Shown here: positions 16,402 through 27,906 of the stretch, one piece after another
How positions within the stretch are numbered: the stretch's first letter is position 1
Layout of the letters: each line of letters begins with the position of its first letter
Assembly: GCA_963169045.1 (NCBI GenBank)
Contig: CAUJDF010000038.1
Span: forward strand, 1 to 64,000
Direction of reading: 5' to 3'
Source: Myxococcota bacterium
Lineage (GTDB): Bacteria > Myxococcota_A > Bradymonadia > UBA7976 > UBA1532
DNA: 64,000 nt
Translations under genes and position numbers: made by a program
Notes under the pieces: generated by a model
What the model saw: only the letters and a program-made list of their open reading frames with translations
Databases searched by the model: none
What the model was told of the DNA's origin: nothing

Positions 16402-16404
16402 GCC

Positions 16405-17613
16405 ATGCGCATGTTGTCGTGGATGGCAGCGACGCTCACCGCCGGCACGCTCGTGTTGCCAGGCTGCGGAGAAGAGACGTCGAATGATGAGACGACGCCG
16501 TCGCACGACGGTCCGGCCGACGATCCCTGCGCGGGTCAGGCCTCAGGGACGGCGTGCACGTGGCTCGGCATCAAGGGTGACGAGGGCTACAACGGCGACG
16601 GGCACCTGCGGTACCAGACGCGGCTGAACCAGATTCAGGACCTGATCTTCCTCGAGGACGGGACGGCCTGGTTCACCGACTTCAACAACTACCTCGTCCG
16701 CAAGGTGCGCGCCGACGGCACCGTCGAGAGCGTCGTCGGCTGGACGGATCCCGTCTTCCCCGGCGACGGCCCGCCCGGCGGCCCCCGGCCCGAGGGCCGC
16801 GACGGCGCCGAGTGGCAGCTCAACCACCCCACCCAGCTGCTGGCGATGCCCGACGGCTCGGTGATGCTGGTGGCCTGGCACAACCACAAGCTGCTGACGA
16901 TCGACACCCGCAGCGGCCTCGTGAAGGTGGTCTGCGGGGCAGGCGCGGGCTTCGCGGGCGACGGCGGCCCGGCCAAGGCGGCGCTGTTCAAGCAGCCCGT
17001 CGACGCCACGCTCGACGGCGCCGGCAACATCTACGTCGTCGACCAGCAGAACTGGCGCGTCCGCAAGCTCGACGTCGACGGCAACATCGGCACCATCGCC
17101 GGCGTTGGCACGCCCGGCGGCGAGGGCGACGGCGGGCCGGCCCTCGAGGCGCAGTTCTCGTGGGAGGCCGGCTCCAACCCCAACCCGAGCGGCGGCATCG
17201 TCCACCACCAGGGCAAGCTCTACGTCTCCGACACCGAAGCGAACCGTGTCCGCGTGATCGATCTGGCCGCCGGCACCATCGACGCCTTCGCCGGCACCGG
17301 CGAGGCCGGCTTCAGCGGCGACGGCGGCCCGGCGAAGGACGCGAAGCTGCGCGGCCCGCGGGACCTCGAGATCGGCCCCGACGGCGACCTGTACTTCGCC
17401 GACACCGACAACGGCGCGGTGCGCGCGGTCGACCTCGACACGGGCGTCATCCGCACCGTCGTCGGCACCGGCACGCTCGGCATGAGCGAGGAGGAGCAGC
17501 TGCCGGCAGCGCAGACGTTGCTCCGGCGGCCCTTCGGCATCGCCTTCGACCGCGAAGGCAATCTGTACGTCGTCGACACGCTCAACGACCGCGTGGTGAA
17601 GGTGGCGAAATGA
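16405..17613 (+). CDS. NHL-repeat lipoprotein
   Basis: This encodes 402 residues, with a lipobox near residue 21 (TLVLPGCG). At least five NHL blades are visible as LxxPxGIAxDxxGNLYVVDxxNxRVxKV-type segments, joined by the usual GDGGPA loops. NHL propellers bind proteins, peptides or sugars, or act as lyases; no catalytic signature was recognised. It overlaps the next NHL gene by 4 bp (ATGA). Confidence 0.85.
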   Translation: MRMLSWMAATLTAGTLVLPGCGEETSNDETTPSHDGPADDPCAGQASGTACTWLGIKGDEGYNGDGHLRYQTRLNQIQDLIFLEDGTAWFTDFNNYLVRKVRADGTVESVVGWTDPVFPGDGPPGGPRPEGRDGAEWQLNHPTQLLAMPDGSVMLVAWHNHKLLTIDTRSGLVKVVCGAGAGFAGDGGPAKAALFKQPVDATLDGAGNIYVVDQQNWRVRKLDVDGNIGTIAGVGTPGGEGDGGPALEAQFSWEAGSNPNPSGGIVHHQGKLYVSDTEANRVRVIDLAAGTIDAFAGTGEAGFSGDGGPAKDAKLRGPRDLEIGPDGDLYFADTDNGAVRAVDLDTGVIRTVVGTGTLGMSEEEQLPAAQTLLRRPFGIAFDREGNLYVVDTLNDRVVKVAK

Positions 17614-18929
17614 AGACGAGCCGTGTGATCTCCCTGGGGCTGGCCGTCTTCGTGGGCGGCTGCGGCGGCGGGGACGACGAGGGAACGTCGGGCCCCGAGG
17701 CCTGCGACACCAGCGTCGTCGGCGACATCTGCACCCTCATCGGCAGCGGCGAGAACGGGTACGACCCGAACGCCGACACCGAGGCGATCCCCGCGCTCGA
17801 GGCGCGCCTCTCGCTGCCGCAGGACACGCTCACCGCTGCGGACGGCACGGTGTACGTCCTCGACTGGAACAACCACCGCATCCGGCGACTCGATCCCGAC
17901 GGGATGCTGCGCTGGGTGGCCGGCTTCGGCGAGCTCGGCGGCGGTCTCGACGACCCGGCCAACTCCGACTTCAACCACCCGACCAACATGATCTTCGACC
18001 GGTCGGGCGATCGCCTGATCGTCGCCGCCTGGCACAACAGCAAGATCCGCACGGTGTCGTTGAGCACCGGCGAGGTCGTCGATGCCTGCGGCGACGGCAA
18101 ACGCGCCTACTTCGGCGACGGCGGGCCGGCGGCCGCCTCGTCGCTGGACCTGCCGACGGCCCTGGCGATCGACCCGCAGGGCCGGCTGGTGATCATGGAC
18201 CAGGCGAACCAGGTCATCCGCCGTATCGAAGACGACGGCACCATCGTGAAGATGGCGGGCCAGTGCATCTACGACGCGCCGGCGCCCGCCGGCCCCGGCG
18301 CCTGCGCCGAGGGCGTCGCGCCGGTGCAGTGCCCCGCCGGGCCCAACGGCGTGCCGTCGGGCAAGTGGACGTGCGGCGACCCCGCCGCGACCTGCGCGAC
18401 GAGCAAGTGCACGCCCGGATACGCCGGCGACGGCGGCCCCGCCAGCGAGATGCGGATGAACCAGCCGTTCGGCCAGTCGGCGACGCCGGCGGGCCGGATG
18501 GCGTACAGCGCCGACGGCGAGCTCTACTTCGCCGACACCGGCAACAGCCTCATCCGCAAGATCGACCGCGACGGCAACGTGCAGCGCGTCGCCGGCCGGG
18601 CGCCGGTCGACGGGGTGCCGCAGCACGGTTACGAGGGCGACGGCGGCCCGGCCACCGACGCGCTGCTCGACACGCCGGTCGACCTCGCGTTCGGCGAGGA
18701 CGGCACGCTGTACTTCAGCGACGTGTTCAACCACTGCGTGCGCGCCATCGACCCCAGCGGGACCATCCGCACCGTGGCCGGCAAGTGCGGGGAGAAGGGC
18801 ACGGGCGGCGACGGCGGCCCGGCCACCGAGGCCCGCCTGAAGCTGCCCTTCGGCGTGGAGTACGCCGACGGCGTCCTGCACATCGCCGACTCCGGCAACA
18901 TGGTCATCCGCAGCGTGCGCGTCCGCTGA
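17610..18929 (+). CDS. NHL-repeat lipoprotein with Cys-containing insertion
   Basis: This encodes 439 residues. The signal peptide ends FVGGCGGG. Six or so NHL blades are seen (LYFADTGNSLIRKID, LYFSDVFNHCVRAID). A 45-residue insertion with six cysteines (about residues 220-265, including CAEGVAPVQC and CATSKC) interrupts two blades and is absent from the neighbouring NHL proteins. Its ATG overlaps the stop of the previous gene, and its TGA overlaps the ATG of the P460-like gene. Confidence 0.85.
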   Translation: MKTSRVISLGLAVFVGGCGGGDDEGTSGPEACDTSVVGDICTLIGSGENGYDPNADTEAIPALEARLSLPQDTLTAADGTVYVLDWNNHRIRRLDPDGMLRWVAGFGELGGGLDDPANSDFNHPTNMIFDRSGDRLIVAAWHNSKIRTVSLSTGEVVDACGDGKRAYFGDGGPAAASSLDLPTALAIDPQGRLVIMDQANQVIRRIEDDGTIVKMAGQCIYDAPAPAGPGACAEGVAPVQCPAGPNGVPSGKWTCGDPAATCATSKCTPGYAGDGGPASEMRMNQPFGQSATPAGRMAYSADGELYFADTGNSLIRKIDRDGNVQRVAGRAPVDGVPQHGYEGDGGPATDALLDTPVDLAFGEDGTLYFSDVFNHCVRAIDPSGTIRTVAGKCGEKGTGGDGGPATEARLKLPFGVEYADGVLHIADSGNMVIRSVRVR

Positions 18930-19396
18930 TGGCGTCGTCGCGCGCATGGCTCGCCGCGCTCCTCCTCGCCGCCTGCGGTGGCGGCGAGGAGGAGACCGAC
19001 GACGGGCCGCTCTTCCCCGCCGACTACGCCGCCACCTACACCGAAGTGCGAAACTGCCGGCAGAGCGGCGACCACGACCTCAACCGCATCCGCATCCTCG
19101 CCGATCCCCAGGCGCTCGGTCCGTACACGCGACGCGACGGTCCCTTCCCCGTCGGCGCGATCGTCCTCAAAGAGGAGTTCGACTTCGCCGACACGGGCTG
19201 CGCCGGTCCCGTCACGCAGTGGACGGTGATGCAGCGCCTCGAGGACGGCGCGGCGCCCGATCAGCTCGACTGGCGCTGGCAGCGCGTCGACGCGGACCGG
19301 AAGGTCACCGGCGACGGCGAGCCGCGCTGCGCCGGCTGCCACGCGGGCTGCGATGCGGCCGCCGACGGCCATGACTGGACCTGCGCCGTCCCGTAG
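18929..19396 (+). CDS. Cytochrome P460-like haem lipoprotein
   Basis: This encodes 155 residues. After a lipobox (LLLAACGG) the domain shows the cytochrome P460 pattern: VGAIVLKEEFD, a WTVMQRL strand, W-x-WQ (DWRWQRVD), and a C-terminal haem c motif CAGCH followed by another Cys. P460 enzymes carry a lysine-crosslinked haem and oxidise small nitrogen compounds or detoxify NO; whether this one has the crosslink lysine is not settled. It is embedded between two NHL genes with 1-bp coupling upstream. Confidence 0.75.
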   Translation: MASSRAWLAALLLAACGGGEEETDDGPLFPADYAATYTEVRNCRQSGDHDLNRIRILADPQALGPYTRRDGPFPVGAIVLKEEFDFADTGCAGPVTQWTVMQRLEDGAAPDQLDWRWQRVDADRKVTGDGEPRCAGCHAGCDAAADGHDWTCAVP

Positions 19397-19406
19397 AGTC
19401 GAAGGG

Positions 19407-20486
19407 ATGCGCGCGCTCCTGCCCCTCGCCCTCTGTCTGGCCTGCACGGCGTCGCCCGAGGCGCCGGCCTGCGACGATCCCGGCGTGATCTGCCGCGTCG
19501 CCGGCACCGGCGAGCAGTCGTACAACGGCGACGGCCTGCCCGCCGACGAGACGGCCCTCAACCTGCCGAGCGTCGCGCGGCCGGGCCCGGACGGGCTGCT
19601 CTATGTCATGGACTTCAACAACATGCGGCTGCGGTGCCTCATGCCGGACGGCACCCTCCGCACGGTCGCCGGCAACGGCGAGCACGCGTACGCCATCGCC
19701 GGCGCCGACGCGCGCCGCTCGCCGCTCGAGAACCCCATCGACTTCGCGTTCGCGGCCGACGGGCGCATCGTGCTCGTGGCGCTGCACGACCCGCGCGTGC
19801 TCACGATCGCGCCCGACGGCACGGTGGGCGTCCTCGCCGGGCGCGGCGACGGCGACGCCGGCGACGGTGGCTACGCGCGCGCCGCGCTCTTCACCGAGCT
19901 GACGTCGCTCGCGATCGGGCCGGACGGCAGCGTCTTCGTCGCCGACGGCGGCGCGCACCGCGTCCGCGTCATCCGGCCCGACGGATCGATCCACGCGTAC
20001 GCCGGCACCGGCGAGGCGGGCGACGACGGCGACGGCGGCCCCGCGACCGACGCGCGCCTGAGACGCCCCGCGCAGCTCGCGCTCGACCCGCAGGGCAACC
20101 TGTACGTCGCCGACATGGACGCGAGCCGCGTCCGCCGCGTCGACGCCGCGACGGGCCGCATCGCGACCGTGGCCGGCACCGGCGAGCACGGCCTCTCCGG
20201 CGACGGCGGCCCGGCCACCGAGGCCCGCCTGCGCTGGCCGATGGGCGTCGCCGTCGGACCCGGCGGCGCGCTCTACATCGCCGACACCGCGAACCATCGC
20301 GTCCGGCGCGTGGATCCGGACGGCACGATCACCACCGTCGCCGGCAGCGACCGCGGCGCCGACGGCGACGGCGGCCCCGCCGCGGAGGCCCGTCTGCACG
20401 GCCCCGGCTACCTGGCCGCCACCGAGTCCGCGCTCTACGTGGCCGACATGCGCAACCAGGTGGTGCGCACGATCACCCTCCCCTGA
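19407..20486 (+). CDS. NHL-repeat lipoprotein
   Basis: This encodes 359 residues. The short signal peptide ends LALCLACT. Six NHL blades with GDGGPATEARL loops are regularly spaced (for example LYIADTANHRVRRVD and LYVADMRNQVVRTI). It starts 10 nt after the P460-like gene and closes the operon. Its last 14 bp overlap the 3' end of mobA on the opposite strand. Confidence 0.85.
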   Translation: MRALLPLALCLACTASPEAPACDDPGVICRVAGTGEQSYNGDGLPADETALNLPSVARPGPDGLLYVMDFNNMRLRCLMPDGTLRTVAGNGEHAYAIAGADARRSPLENPIDFAFAADGRIVLVALHDPRVLTIAPDGTVGVLAGRGDGDAGDGGYARAALFTELTSLAIGPDGSVFVADGGAHRVRVIRPDGSIHAYAGTGEAGDDGDGGPATDARLRRPAQLALDPQGNLYVADMDASRVRRVDAATGRIATVAGTGEHGLSGDGGPATEARLRWPMGVAVGPGGALYIADTANHRVRRVDPDGTITTVAGSDRGADGDGGPAAEARLHGPGYLAATESALYVADMRNQVVRTITLP

Positions 20487-21015
20487 CGCGACGCAGGTCC
20501 TCGGGCGTGTTCACGTTGAAGAACGGCGCCGCCGAGGGGGCGTCGACCACCGTCACGTCGAGCGCCGCCGCGATCGTGCGGAAGCCCGGGCTGCCGGCCT
20601 CGAGCGCGCGACGGATGCGCGGCTCGGCGCGGGTGTGCCAGAAGCCGGCGAGCGGCTGCAGGTAGTCGCCGGCGCGCCAGAGCACGGCGTCCTGGTCCGC
20701 GAGCCGCGGCCGCAGCCCGTCGATCACCCCGGCGTCGAGCGCCGGCAGGTCGCACGCGGCGACGAAGACCCAGCCTGGGGCGGCGTGGACGAGCGCCGCG
20801 TGCACACCGCCCGGCGCGCCCTTGCCGGGGATCACGTCGCCGACGACGCGGACGCCGAAGCGAGCGTAGGGCGCCGCGTCGTCCGCCACCACGAACGCGC
20901 CGGGGAGCAGCCGCATCAGGCGCGCGAGGATGGGCTCGCCGCCGACCTCGAGCAGGCCCTTGGCGAGGCCGCCGAGGCGGCGCGCGCGGCCGCCGGCGAG
21001 GATCGCCGCGTTCAC
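20473..21015 (-). CDS. mobA: Molybdenum cofactor guanylyltransferase
   Basis: This encodes 180 residues. The N-terminal LAGGRARRLGGLAKGLL is the nucleotide-binding signature of MobA, and ACDLPALDAG holds the metal-binding Asp. MobA joins GMP to molybdopterin to make the guanine dinucleotide cofactor. The GTG at 21015 overlaps the stop of the amidotransferase gene (GTGA), so translation is coupled. Shorter than E. coli MobA by about 14 residues. A related nucleotidyltransferase of another pathway is possible but less likely. Confidence 0.85.
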   Translation of the reverse strand: MNAAILAGGRARRLGGLAKGLLEVGGEPILARLMRLLPGAFVVADDAAPYARFGVRVVGDVIPGKGAPGGVHAALVHAAPGWVFVAACDLPALDAGVIDGLRPRLADQDAVLWRAGDYLQPLAGFWHTRAEPRIRRALEAGSPGFRTIAAALDVTVVDAPSAAPFFNVNTPEDLRRVRGG

Positions 21016-21719
21016 CGCAGCCAATTCCGGAAGAAGTTCGCGAGGATGCGCGGCCCCGACGGCACGGTCGCGGGCGTCGCGGCGAGCAGCCTCGCCGCCG
21101 TCCCGTCGCCGTGGTCGCGGTCGATCTCGGCGCCCATCGCCTGCACGTGGTCGCGGGCGGTCTCGGCGTCGAACTCCGGGTGGAACTGCACCGTGCGAAC
21201 GTTCGCGCCGATGGCCATCGCCTGGTTGGCCGTGTTCCCGTTCGTCGCGAGGATCCGCGCGCCCGGCGGCGCGACGGTGACGATATCGCGGTGGGCGGCG
21301 ACCACCGGCAGGTCGCGCGGCAACCCTTCGAAGAGCGGGTCGTCTTCGAGGATCGAGACCGTGACGACGCCGGTCTCCCGGCCTCGCGGGTTGCGGCCCG
21401 TGGCGCCGCCGAGCGCGTCGGCGAGGAGCTGGTGGCCGTAACACACGCCGAGGATGGGTACGCCGGCGCCGGCGGCGGCGACGAGCCACTCGCCCGCCCG
21501 CACCGACCAGGGCTCGCGCTCGTGCACCGTCGCCGCGCTGCCGCTCACGATCACCCCGTCGACGCCGCGCGGATCGGGCAGGGCGTCGACGGCGGCCTCG
21601 TAGATGGCGAAGTCGCGCTTCGGCCAGCCCGAGTACCGGGCGAACCAGTCGTCGAAGTCTCCGCGCGCCGAGCGCAGCTCCGGGTAGGTGTGCCCGGTCA
21701 TCAGGATGACGGGTCGCAT
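21012..21719 (-). CDS. Class I glutamine amidotransferase-like protein
   Basis: This encodes 235 residues. The nucleophile elbow GVCYGHQLL carries Cys near residue 94, and VQFHPEFD carries the His of the triad. The family includes GuaA-like stand-alone amidotransferases. The C-terminal 50 residues are Ala/Asp-rich. It is coupled with mobA, but a shared pathway is not established. Confidence 0.85.
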   Translation of the reverse strand: MRPVILMTGHTYPELRSARGDFDDWFARYSGWPKRDFAIYEAAVDALPDPRGVDGVIVSGSAATVHEREPWSVRAGEWLVAAAGAGVPILGVCYGHQLLADALGGATGRNPRGRETGVVTVSILEDDPLFEGLPRDLPVVAAHRDIVTVAPPGARILATNGNTANQAMAIGANVRTVQFHPEFDAETARDHVQAMGAEIDRDHGDGTAARLLAATPATVPSGPRILANFFRNWLR

Positions 21720-21745
21720 CGCCCCGGAGCATAGCGGGCGCTCGC

Positions 21746-21773
21746 TTGTGCGCGCGCGCGGTTCCGGTATCGT
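21746..21773 (+). promoter_or_regulatory. Candidate promoter of gcvP
   Basis: TTGTGC at 21746-21751, a 16-bp spacer and TATCGT at 21768-21773 would start transcription about 17 nt before the ATG. There is no room for a glycine riboswitch. Confidence 0.4.
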
Positions 21774-21796
21774 GTGCCCGTTTTCGGAGCAGAAAC

Positions 21797-24664
<2,868 letters not shown>

Positions 24665-24718
24665 CCCGGAGCCCTCGGCGTCGATCGCCGATCGATTTTC
24701 GGGGTCGTACGCGCCTGA

Positions 24719-26695
24719 CTACCGGTCGGCGAGCCGGTTCCAGAGCCAGGCGAGGGCGTTGGTGTCGGGCAGGTCCATCGAGAGGCGGACGTGCTGGCCG
24801 GCGCGCAGGGCGCCGTCCGGGTTGGGGACGCGCGCCTCGAGCGTGAAGGCGCCGTCGGCGTCGGCGACGGGCGAGGTGCCGCCGAGGGCGATGTCGAGCC
24901 GGCGGTCGGGGAAACCCTCGGGCGTGAGCACGGCGCGGTCGCGCCCCTCGACGGCGCCGAGCCAGGCGCCGGGCACGCGGGCGCGCAGGTGCAGGCGCGA
25001 GAGGTCGGCGATGACGAAGAGCGACTCGCCACGGGTGACGGCCTGGCCCTCGCGGGGCGCAGGATCGGCGACGAGCACGCCGCTGGCCGGCGCCGTCACC
25101 TGGACGCGCAGGCGGCCTTCGAGCGCGGCGCGCCGGCGGAGCACGTCCTCGAGCTTCGCGACGGCGCCGGCGTCGGGCGCCGTGCTGACGACGCGGCGGC
25201 GGCTGCGCGCAGCCTCGGCCTCGCGGCGGAGCGCGTCGGCCCGGACGCGCGCCGTCTGCACCGCGCGGCGCGCCGTCTCGAGCGCGTCGATGGTGGCGCG
25301 GCGCTCGTTGAACTCCTGGTCACGCAGACGCTCGACCTGGGACGCGTTCTTGACCTCGGTCTCGGCGTCCTCGATCTGGCGCAGCACCGACGGGGGCACC
25401 TCGCCCTCGACCACCTGCGTCTTGCCGAGCAACCGGCCCTCGAGGCCCCGCTCCTCGGCGGCGAGACGGTCGAGCTCGGCCTGCACCTCGAGGTCGGCGA
25501 CCCAGGCCACGGGATCGCCGGCCACGACCTTGTCCCCGGGCCGGAAGTAGACCTTCTCGAGCCGCCCGCGGACCGGGCTGGGCAGCGGTCGCTCCTCGCC
25601 GGCGGCGAGCACGCCCGACAGCTCGAGCGTCCGCGGCACCGGCACCAGCGCCGCCGCGCCGGCCATCGCGCCGATCACGAGCGGCGGCGCGACCCAGCGC
25701 AGCCAGCGCCGCTTCTTGCGCGCGCGCTTCGCCGGCACCAGACGCCGCGGCACCTCCGGGTGGATCGTCGGCTCGCGGCGCGTCGTCAGCTCCGGCGGAT
25801 CCGTGGGCGCCAGCAGCACCTCCGCCGGCGGCCGCGTGTCGGCGACCGTGGAGTCGTCGAGGCGCTGTCGCAGCGCGCGCATCTGGTCCGACGACATCTG
25901 CACCGCGGGGTTCGCGCCGCGCAGGCCCGGCGCCTCGCCGACGAGCAGCGTGCCGGCGCCGCGCGGGATCTCCTCGAGCAGGCCGGAGTCCTCGGTGACG
26001 CGCAGCAGGATCTCGTGCGGGCCGATCCGCAGGCGGTCACCGAGCCGCGCCGGCACGACCCCGCGGACCCGCTGGTCGTTCAGCCATGTCTCGGCGCCGG
26101 TCTTCAGCGTGGCCACGAACACGAGGTCGCGACCGTAGGCGTCGATGCGCGCGTGCTGCGGCGCCACGCCGACGCCCTGCAGGTTCACGCCGCAGTTCAG
26201 GCGCCCGATCGTCGTCGAGGCGCCGAACGCCGGGATCGTCTTGCCGGCGTTGGGGCCGTCGACGAAGTCGAGGACGAGCTGCACCGGGCTGCGCCGGTCG
26301 CTGAGCAGGAAGCGGATGTCGGTGGCGCCGAACCGCAGCACATCGCCGTGCCGCAGGCCGGCCTCGCGCACCGGCTCGTCGTTGAGCAGCGTGCCGTTGG
26401 TGCTGCCGAGGTCGCGCAGGAGCAGCTCGTGCTCGCCGGCGGCGATGCACGCGTGGCGGGCCGAGATCGAGGCGTCCGCCAGCACGATGTCGCAGCCCGG
26501 CGCCCGCCCCAGCGTGAAGTAGCGCCCGCCGGCGAAGCTGCGGGGCGTCAGCGCGTACCACGAGATGCGACCGCTCGGGTCGAACACGTACAGGTTGGCG
26601 CGGTAGGCGCCGCCGGGCAGCGCGACGTCGGTGATCGACGCGTCGTCGCCCAGGTCGCGCGGCAGGGGCAGCTGTTCTCCGGACTGCACCGACAA
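24719..26695 (-). CDS. Double FHA domain protein fused to a membrane HlyD-like adaptor
   Basis: This encodes 658 residues. Two forkhead-associated domains lie at about 60-130 (GR, SARH, STNGT all present) and 160-232 (second copy diverged, with GRLNCGV and QHARID). FHA domains bind phosphothreonine. A basic linker and one transmembrane helix (about 331-350, WLRWVAPPLVIGAMAGAAAL) follow. A membrane-fusion-protein domain occupies about 355-648, with lipoyl halves (SPVRGRLEKVYFRPGDKV; APASGVLVADPAPREGQ) around an alpha-hairpin. The FHA part should be cytoplasmic and the HlyD part periplasmic. No transporter partner is adjacent. The fusion suggests an export or envelope complex assembled under Ser/Thr-kinase control. 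Confidence 0.85.
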   Translation of the reverse strand: MSVQSGEQLPLPRDLGDDASITDVALPGGAYRANLYVFDPSGRISWYALTPRSFAGGRYFTLGRAPGCDIVLADASISARHACIAAGEHELLLRDLGSTNGTLLNDEPVREAGLRHGDVLRFGATDIRFLLSDRRSPVQLVLDFVDGPNAGKTIPAFGASTTIGRLNCGVNLQGVGVAPQHARIDAYGRDLVFVATLKTGAETWLNDQRVRGVVPARLGDRLRIGPHEILLRVTEDSGLLEEIPRGAGTLLVGEAPGLRGANPAVQMSSDQMRALRQRLDDSTVADTRPPAEVLLAPTDPPELTTRREPTIHPEVPRRLVPAKRARKKRRWLRWVAPPLVIGAMAGAAALVPVPRTLELSGVLAAGEERPLPSPVRGRLEKVYFRPGDKVVAGDPVAWVADLEVQAELDRLAAEERGLEGRLLGKTQVVEGEVPPSVLRQIEDAETEVKNASQVERLRDQEFNERRATIDALETARRAVQTARVRADALRREAEAARSRRRVVSTAPDAGAVAKLEDVLRRRAALEGRLRVQVTAPASGVLVADPAPREGQAVTRGESLFVIADLSRLHLRARVPGAWLGAVEGRDRAVLTPEGFPDRRLDIALGGTSPVADADGAFTLEARVPNPDGALRAGQHVRLSMDLPDTNALAWLWNRLADR

Positions 26696-26817
26696 GCGGA
26701 CCTCCCCGCGCGGGCCTGTGGCGGACTGCGAAAAAAGTGTAGGCGGGCGCGCGGCGGGCCGCCACTTCGACCCGGCCCCTTGCGCCGCGCGGTCGCGACT
26801 ACGCTAGCCTGCGTTGC
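26696..26817. other. Divergent intergenic region
   Basis: This short region lies between the FHA-HlyD gene (leftward) and the RraB-like gene (rightward). It includes a run of six A residues near 26734 and a possible -10 (CTAGCCT) about 10 nt before the rightward ATG. No firm promoter call is made. Confidence 0.3.
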
Positions 26818-27552
26818 ATGTCGAACCGCGAAGACTGGGATTTCTATCTGACCCGGGTCGGTGAGCGTCCCGCCGCGATCTTCTGCGACCTCGCCGCCGA
26901 TCCCGATCCGGAGCGGCCTCTGCGCCTGCGGGTCCGGGTGAGGCTCCAGTTTCCGCGGCCCGAGGACGGGCTCGCCAGCGCCGACGAGTCGGCGGGGCTC
27001 AACGCCGTCGAGGACGCGCTCGTGGAGCGCCTCGCCGAGGCCGGCACGCGCTACGTGGGCCGCTGGACGTGCGACGGCTTCCGAGAGTTCGTCTTCTACG
27101 CGCCCGAGGACGCCCCCTTCGAGCAGGGCCTGCGGGCGGTCGCCGAGGCCTTCCCCGACTACCGCCCGACGACCGAGGTCAGCGAGGACGCGGGCTGGGA
27201 CATGTTCCGCGAGCTGCTGTTGCCCGGCCGCTGGGAGCTGCAGTGGATCCTCGACCGGCGCGTGGTCACCAATCTGCGCGAGGCTGGCGACGAGAACGAC
27301 CTGCCGCGCCCGGTCGACCACTACGCCTACTTCTCCGACACGGGCGCGCGCGACGCCTTCATGCGCGAAGCGCGCGCGCTCGGCTTCGCGGTCGAGGTCA
27401 CGCTCGGGCGCGTCGGCGCGCACCTCGTGCGCCACGATCCGGTCGACCTCGAGCACATCCACGGCGTCGTCTGCGAGCTCATCGACCTCGTCGACCGCCA
27501 CGGCGGCGATTACGACGGATGGGGCGCCCCCGTCGTCCGCACCATCGGGTGA
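26818..27552 (+). CDS. DUF695 plus RraB-like domain protein
   Basis: This encodes 244 residues. The N-terminal half (WDFYLTRVGERPAAIFCDL) matches DUF695 and the C-terminal half (HYAYFSDTGARDAFMREARALGF, shortened here) matches the ribonuclease E inhibitor RraB domain. Proteins with this pair are widespread and of unknown role; direct RNase E control is not implied by the domain alone. Cytoplasmic, no signal peptide. Confidence 0.8.
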   Translation: MSNREDWDFYLTRVGERPAAIFCDLAADPDPERPLRLRVRVRLQFPRPEDGLASADESAGLNAVEDALVERLAEAGTRYVGRWTCDGFREFVFYAPEDAPFEQGLRAVAEAFPDYRPTTEVSEDAGWDMFRELLLPGRWELQWILDRRVVTNLREAGDENDLPRPVDHYAYFSDTGARDAFMREARALGFAVEVTLGRVGAHLVRHDPVDLEHIHGVVCELIDLVDRHGGDYDGWGAPVVRTIG

Positions 27553-27568
27553 CCGCAGCGTCACGACC

Positions 27569-27597
27569 TTGACAGGCGCGGCCGCGGTGCTTACTCC
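27569..27597 (+). promoter_or_regulatory. Sigma-70-type promoter of the FmdB-like gene
   Basis: TTGACA at 27569-27574, a 17-bp spacer and TACTCC at 27592-27597. This would place the transcript start near 27604, about 25 nt before the ATG at 27629. Confidence 0.5.
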
Positions 27598-27628
27598 GTG
27601 TCCTCGCCTGACCTCTGGAGATTCCCCC

Positions 27629-27904
27629 ATGCCGATCTACGAGTACCGGTGTTCCGAGTGCGGGCACGAGATGGAAGTCTGGGCGAAGATCAGCGATCCG
27701 CCGCCCGAGGCCTGTCCCTCGTGCAGCGCCGCCGCGATGAAGAAGGCGGTCAGCCGCACGACGTTCGCGCTCAAGGGCGGCGGCTGGTATGCGCAGGGGT
27801 ACGGCGGCGGTGGCGGCGGTGGCGGCGTCGCCGCCAAGAGCGCCGACAGCAAGCCCGCCGAGACCAAGACCGAGAAGTCGTCGTCGAGCGCCTCGGCCGA
27901 CTGA
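27629..27904 (+). CDS. FmdB family zinc ribbon protein
   Basis: This encodes 91 residues. MPIYEYRCSECGHEMEV and ACPSCSA supply the two CxxC zinc-binding knuckles of the FmdB/putative regulatory family. A Gly-rich stretch (residues 58-66) and a Ser/Lys/Ala tail follow. The start at 27629 is fixed by the canonical MPxYEYxC N-terminus. Regulatory role in the family is not proven. A lipoprotein gene begins 2 nt after its stop. Confidence 0.9.
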   Translation: MPIYEYRCSECGHEMEVWAKISDPPPEACPSCSAAAMKKAVSRTTFALKGGGWYAQGYGGGGGGGGVAAKSADSKPAETKTEKSSSSASAD

Positions 27905-27906
27905 CG

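Noticed and set aside
21720-21796. Glycine riboswitch before gcvP
   Set aside because: Only 77 bp separate the genes and none of the conserved aptamer helices are visible; a promoter fills the space.
27483-27900. Minus-strand frames opposite the RraB and FmdB genes
   Set aside because: They show no domain and mirror the codon bias of the plus-strand genes.
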